Shown piece by piece: positions 59,582-64,000 of a stretch of DNA of 64,000 nt. Source of the DNA: Gonatopus flavifemur (lineage: Eukaryota; Arthropoda; Insecta; Hymenoptera; Dryinidae). The first letter of the stretch is position 1, and the number at the start of each line of letters is the position of its first letter. The notes beneath the pieces were generated by a model, which saw nothing but the letters and a program-made list of their open reading frames with translations, did no database searches and had not been told where the DNA came from. The stretch spans positions 12,976,001 to 13,040,000 of the forward strand of contig JAFFJZ010000001.1 in the NCBI GenBank assembly GCA_018340375.1. The letters are read 5' to 3'. The position numbers were made by a program, and so were the translations under genes.

Positions 59582-61177
59582 AAGTAAAACTCACTTTCAA
59601 CCTAAATATAGTATCAGCTTATTTCAAAATGCAGCCAAAACTGAAAAAAACTTAGCCCTGTTTTAGTTGACACTGAGCACTCAAAGCAAATGCGGATAAG
59701 ACTGAATTCCAGTCAAGTGTTCAAGTAAGATGCAGCCACATTCAGTCAAACTTTTGACTGTGTAAGTCAAGGAAAACCACAATGTATAAATTATTTCAAC
59801 TTGGAATTCGAGGTTGAATTTTACAAAAAGCGAACGACAAGTTCCGGGAATTATGGGGAGAAGTTTCGCATTCATGCAAGAACTTTTCTACTTCCGTTTG
59901 TTGGAAGGAAAAGTGGCCTCTCCTACATTTAGGAGGTGGAAATTCGCAATATTCGAACTTCGAGTAATAAAAAGCAATTCATGTGATAAAACAATAATAT
60001 CCATTTACAGGTTTTATACTCCGCTATAGACTAATTTTCCCAAATTACAACAGTTATGATGTTTGCGGTTGAACAATTGCTTTGAACAGTTGGGGGTCAA
60101 TATCGAAATATGTATATATACACATATAAAAGAAAAGTTTTACGAGTAATATATTTGAATTTCCACTCTTGGAAGTAAAAGTCCTCTGTGTACACAATAT
60201 AAACCGTGTACCGAATGTTGATCACGAGCAATTGACTTTAAGCCAGAAGTTTTAAGGAGACCCTTTACTTGATGATTCTGACACGATGCCATAAACTTTT
60301 CGAAAGTATGCACCTGGAATTCACTTTCCGCCTTGTTCGTTTTTGTGTCTATCTTTCACCTCTCTGGATGCCCTTGTATCGTAAACGCGTTCCCCCGAAA
60401 CTCTTTTCTCCCCACCTTCGCTGGTCGTTCAGTAAAAATCTTCCCTTGGTTGAAAGTAGAAGATGGTAGAATTGGATTTTAATGTTTTTAAAGTACTTGA
60501 ATTTACGATCGACCTTGCAACGTTGAGATAAGTCCCTGCTGACGTCATGAGAATAATAATTATTCTAAAGCACGACAACATGTGAATGAAATTGATTACG
60601 TTTGCACTCCGAGGAATGTTTCTGGAGACGAAATTTTCAAATTTCACAAAATCGTTGACTGATGGTACTGATTTTGAATTACTATACTTTCTTTGTACGA
60701 GTATTTTTGTCCGATACTTTGTAATTTGAATTATTTACCCTGGATTGGTTTTATAGGGCTTTGCTTTGAAATCAATTGTATTTCTTGCTCTCCCGGTGAA
60801 AATGAAACATGTTGAAAGGTAACGAAATAACGTATCTTAAGAGGGAATTGAAACATTATTCTGTTTAATATACGTTTTGCATACCTTCTCCTTAAGAGTT
60901 CTATTCTCTATTTGCATTGAGAACGTACTTGTTTTGTAAGAGAGAACATGAAATGTAAAGACAATAGACTTTACCTGTGAATAAAATGGAGTGATGGAAT
61001 GATGGAGCGATATTATTTAATCACAGTTTCTAGAGTTGTACTTACTTCAAGTAAGTATATCTTCTATGTATTATAACATATATCGAATACACGTTATTTG
61101 CAATAATTTCCAATAATAATTGTGGGATATAATTGTGAAATAATTGTCCGGTGTGTAGACACGTATTTGGAAATGAA
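59582..61177. other. No gene recognised
   Basis: AT-rich; TATATATACACATATA near 60110. I see nothing to annotate. Confidence 0.4.
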
Positions 61178-61408
61178 ATTTTTCAATGTTGCAAAACTTT
61201 GAATCGTTTATTGAAACGAATTAGTAGTCGAATAACGGAATGTTCAACTGTTAAAGACCAAAAATTTTGCAGTATTTTTTCGAGCGATGTATTCAGTTCT
61301 AAATAGTTGATTTGAAAAGATAAATAACGATTATTCATCAGACTTTTTGTGGGTTTGAATTTTGGTTTCGTTTCTATAAGCGATTCAAACTTCAGCAACA
61401 TATTGTTT
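61178..61408 (+). repeat. Dispersed repeat, right copy (partner at 770-990)
   Basis: TTCAATGTTGCAAAACTTTG to GCGATTCAAACTTCAGCAAC aligns in order with 770-990, at perhaps three-quarters identity by eye. Confidence 0.6.
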
Positions 61409-61419
61409 AAATGTTCAAA

Positions 61420-61628
61420 CTCCTGGGGGAAAAATTAATTGAAATTTAATACTAATCGGTAAATTACCATTTCAACCCATTGAATTCTCATTGAACCTCA
61501 TCAACTCAATCGGTTCGAATGGGTTCCAACACGTCTGATCAAATGTGAATGGTTATTTACCGATACAAAATTTGTATTAAGTCTCCTCAATTGAGGGGAT
61601 TAAATAGAATTTTTGAACTAGGGGCAAG
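61420..61628. mobile_element. MITE of the CCCTGGTAAAAAATG family, second copy
   Basis: It shares TTCAACCCATTGAATTCTC and TCGGTTCGAATGGGTTCCAA with 55081-55295, and is partly self-complementary. Confidence 0.6.
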
Positions 61629-62056
61629 AATTGTTTAGATTTGTTAAACGCTAACCCTGTCTGAAAAGTCCAATAGATTCCCATAAATTCCCATAGATGC
61701 TGTGACACTAGCCACTATTGAAACTGATAGGATATTTTATTCCTATCAGTATTTATCAGGTTTTGCTGATCATATCGATAGAAACCTATAGAACTTCGGA
61801 TTCCCCATAGAATCTTATAGAAACCCTCAAGTCCTGGGACACTAGCCACTGTTAGCACTGATAGGAAATCATGGTCTTTCCGCACAGGGAAGGCTGTTAT
61901 AGATGAATATTAAGAGTAAAATATGGTATCTTATAAGAACATATTCAGTTTAAACCTCTCAAAAAAAAAGAAAGATCAATATCGAATACTCACTTCGATT
62001 AAATATATTATTGTAAAATTTCAATTATTCGAATTAAATAATATTTGAGTCATGAA
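61629..62056. repeat. TAGATTCCCATA / CTGATAGG-rich short repeat
   Basis: GACACTAGCCACTRTT recurs at 61703 and 61848 with CTGATAGGA following. Partly resembles the interior of the MITE at 24418. Confidence 0.45.
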
Positions 62057-62304
62057 CACTGTAAAAAATATACTTCCTAAACTGCCAAAGAAGTTTGGCA
62101 GTTTTTTACACAAACTTTTTTTGTAAATTACCAAACAAAAGTTTGTAAACATTGAAAAAATTTTGTAATTTCACGAAGATTTTTGAAAATTAACAAACTT
62201 TTGTTCGGCAATTTACAAAAAAGGTTCGGAAATTATTTTTCCAAACCAAGTTTGTAACTTTCCAAGCATATTTGTTTGGAATTCAACAAATTTTTTTTAC
62301 AGTG
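62057..62304. mobile_element. MITE, CACTGTAAAAAATAT ends
   Basis: CACTGTAAAAAATATACTTC faces AATTTTTTTTACAGTG. AAACTTTTGTTTGG-like steps alternate in both orientations inside. Ends match those at 9493. Confidence 0.8.
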
Positions 62305-62978
62305 AAATATTTGAGTGATATAGATCGAAAGATGGGGATTGCTATCGAATTTATGATCCAACGGAAAATGAAAGCACATAAACGTGACAAAATATTACCA
62401 TCGAACAGTATTTATAGGTAGCTATATTTCAAATGAGCAGAAGCCACGTAATATAATGTAACCGTCCATTTGCGTGTACAGGTTTTCTTCTGTACTTCTA
62501 TACTTGTCAAACCGTGAAAGTAAAAATAGTCACAGATATCGTTTCCTTTTAGTCGTTTCCCGTCCATTATTTATGAGCTCGTTCAATTTATACGCGTAAA
62601 TCTTACGTGAAATTGGATGGAGGTACTAGAATGAGAACAAGGGTGCCTGAATTCACATTCTACAGAGAGGTTGAAAGTTTTTCGAGATCAGTTTTCAGGT
62701 TGGGCTAATGTTTGTTCCTGATACCATCATCGTTTCTTATCAATGCAATAATATGAACCATTGAATAATAAACACGAGTATTCAGTACAAGAGGTCATTT
62801 TGAATTCAATGTTTTCGTAATAAATTTATTTTCACTGTCATAAAGAGAGCTCTTTACGGGGACTCTTGTGATGTATGGGAGTACTATTTAATTGTCACAT
62901 CATTGATATGGAAAGATAATGGTAGGGGGAATTGGGTATGGTTGGAATAAGGGGATCGGTGGAAACAATCCAATCTGT
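62305..62978. other. No gene seen
   Basis: AT-rich, no repeats noted. Confidence 0.4.
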
Positions 62979-63538
62979 CCCTTGTAGAAATTTGATCGGA
63001 CATTCCCTATTTTTAATAAGGTCCTGATCAGGTTAGAATTTGGAAACCGTAAATGAGGAAAATCTTATGGTAAAGCTCTTGCAAAGGACTTATATAATAT
63101 CCCTGATGGGATTCAAATAACACAGAGGTACGATAGGGTTAGGATGAGATTTCTATAAAATCGAGCGAAATAGGGAAAACCGTAACAAAACCTGATAAGG
63201 ACCTCCCGAGTCGGAAAATTTGAACAGTTTTTGTCCTCTTATGCCATTTTTAGGCAAATTTTGTTCTGATTGTTGAATAATGCAAACAAAAACAGTACTC
63301 TTTTATGATTTCAGTCTGAATTTCTTCTCAATCAGTTTCATTCTTTGGAGGAAAAATTCACACTAAAATGATGAGAAAGTACTGTTTTTGTTCGCATTAT
63401 TCAACAATCAGGACAAAATCAGCCTGAAAATGGAATAAGAGGACAAGAGCCATTAAAATTTTCCGACTCGAGCTGATAGGAAATCAGGCATGCCTCGTCA
63501 AGCCCTGATATTTTGTCATCCAAAATTTCTACTAGGGA
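62979..63538. mobile_element. Element with CCCTTGTAGAAATTTG ends, host of a nested hairpin
   Basis: CCCTTGTAGAAATTTGATCG faces CCAAAATTTCTACTAGGG. ATCAGG / CCTGAT steps lie sub-terminally. The interior is mostly the element at 63207-63471. Confidence 0.75.
63207..63471. mobile_element. Nested hairpin MITE, CGAGTCGGAAAATTT ends
   Basis: CGAGTCGGAAAATTTGAAC faces TTAAAATTTTCCGACTCG. The arms pair through TTGTCCTCTTATGCCATTTT and TGATTGTTGAATAATGC. Confidence 0.85.
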
Positions 63539-63635
63539 TAGTATCGTGATCCAAACAATTGGGACGCTAACGAAATTTTTCTAAGTGACTACGTAAAAAA
63601 TCATCCGTGCATACGCTTCACACAAACATGACTCA

Positions 63636-63842
63636 ACCCTGGTTAAACAAAACCATTGGATTCTCGCTAAATCTCATTGAATTTTGTACAATGTTCTCAC
63701 TAAATCCTATTTAAGTGTTTGTCAATGAGATTCAATCAGATGAATGTAAATTTTTAATGTGATTCTGATTCAATCTTGTACAATGTTCTGACCAAATCCC
63801 ATCAAATTTCAGTTCATCAGATTCTATGGATTTTGTTTAGCC
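63636..63842. mobile_element. MITE of the CCCTGGTTAAA family
   Basis: CCCTGGTTAAACAAAACCAT at the left, ATGGATTTTGTTTAGCCA at the right. The interior GTTCTGACCAAATC matches the nested element at 36779-37014. Confidence 0.75.
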
Positions 63843-63845
63843 ACA

Positions 63846-64000
63846 CTGTTAAAAATTTCTATGGGAAACTTCACATAAATGTTCAGAAGTGATTAACACA
63901 CACATGCGTTAGGAATTTTTCGTATTTCACCGGAAATTCACTGCAAAATGATAGTAAAAATCCAATAAAGTTTGGAATTTTCAGTTGAATTTATGGGAAA
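63846..64000. mobile_element. Partial element at the window edge, CACTGTTAAAAATTTC start
   Basis: It begins CACTGTTAAAAATTTCTATG like the other CACTGT-ended elements and runs off the window, so the second end cannot be seen. Confidence 0.4.

Noticed and set aside
1..64000. Viral integration or a domesticated viral cluster (as in some wasps)
   Set aside because: I saw no viral structural or replication gene among the frames; nothing supports it.

Overview
This window looks like AT-rich nuclear DNA from an insect. The evidence is a peroxidase gene cut by GT-AG introns, no compact operon-like coding, a mariner transposon relic, and dozens of short terminal-inverted-repeat elements. A hymenopteran is plausible but is an inference; nothing here fixes the species. 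By eye only one protein-coding gene of host type is convincing. Most of the rest is repeats, many nested inside one another.

Layout. 1-33.4 kb has no recognised host gene. It holds palindromic elements (398-487, 1026-1369 with a 205-bp insert), several hairpin MITEs, and a ~705-bp element carrying a second element (4510-5214). Four copies of a ~0.9-kb family occur (5326-6187, 26217-27140, and reversed at 17537-18804 and 31997-32896, plus a fragment at 164-240). There is an inverted pair of ~875-bp elements (6617-7493 and 8515-9386) and a 1.1-kb element built from CCAGTACATG-type motifs (9493-10595). The most striking repeat is a 3.7-kb piggyBac-like foldback (20698-24379) flanked by TTAA, with arms that contain ~115-bp tandem repeats. 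Several of these families carry a tRNA-like module.

33.4-45.2 kb is a secreted animal-type haem peroxidase on the plus strand. I assembled it as 12 exons (739 codons before the stop) whose splice phases all agree. The first intron (5 kb) holds a broken mariner transposase gene on the minus strand and several MITEs. The peroxidase fold, calcium site, distal His and distal Arg are kept. The proximal haem-ligand His is a Tyr, its partner Asn is an Asp, and the distal Gln is a Glu, so this may be a non-canonical or inactive peroxidase.

45.2-64 kb again shows no secure gene. There is one weak isolated candidate exon (46499-46573), more MITEs, AGATCT- and AGATATC-rich elements, a 155-bp tandem repeat (51295-51671), a G-rich quadruplex-type tract on the minus strand near 50.33 kb, and a copy of a repeat that also lies near the left edge of the window.

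The exon model, repeat boundaries and active-site comparisons were done by reading and indexing the sequence by eye; no alignment or database search was run.
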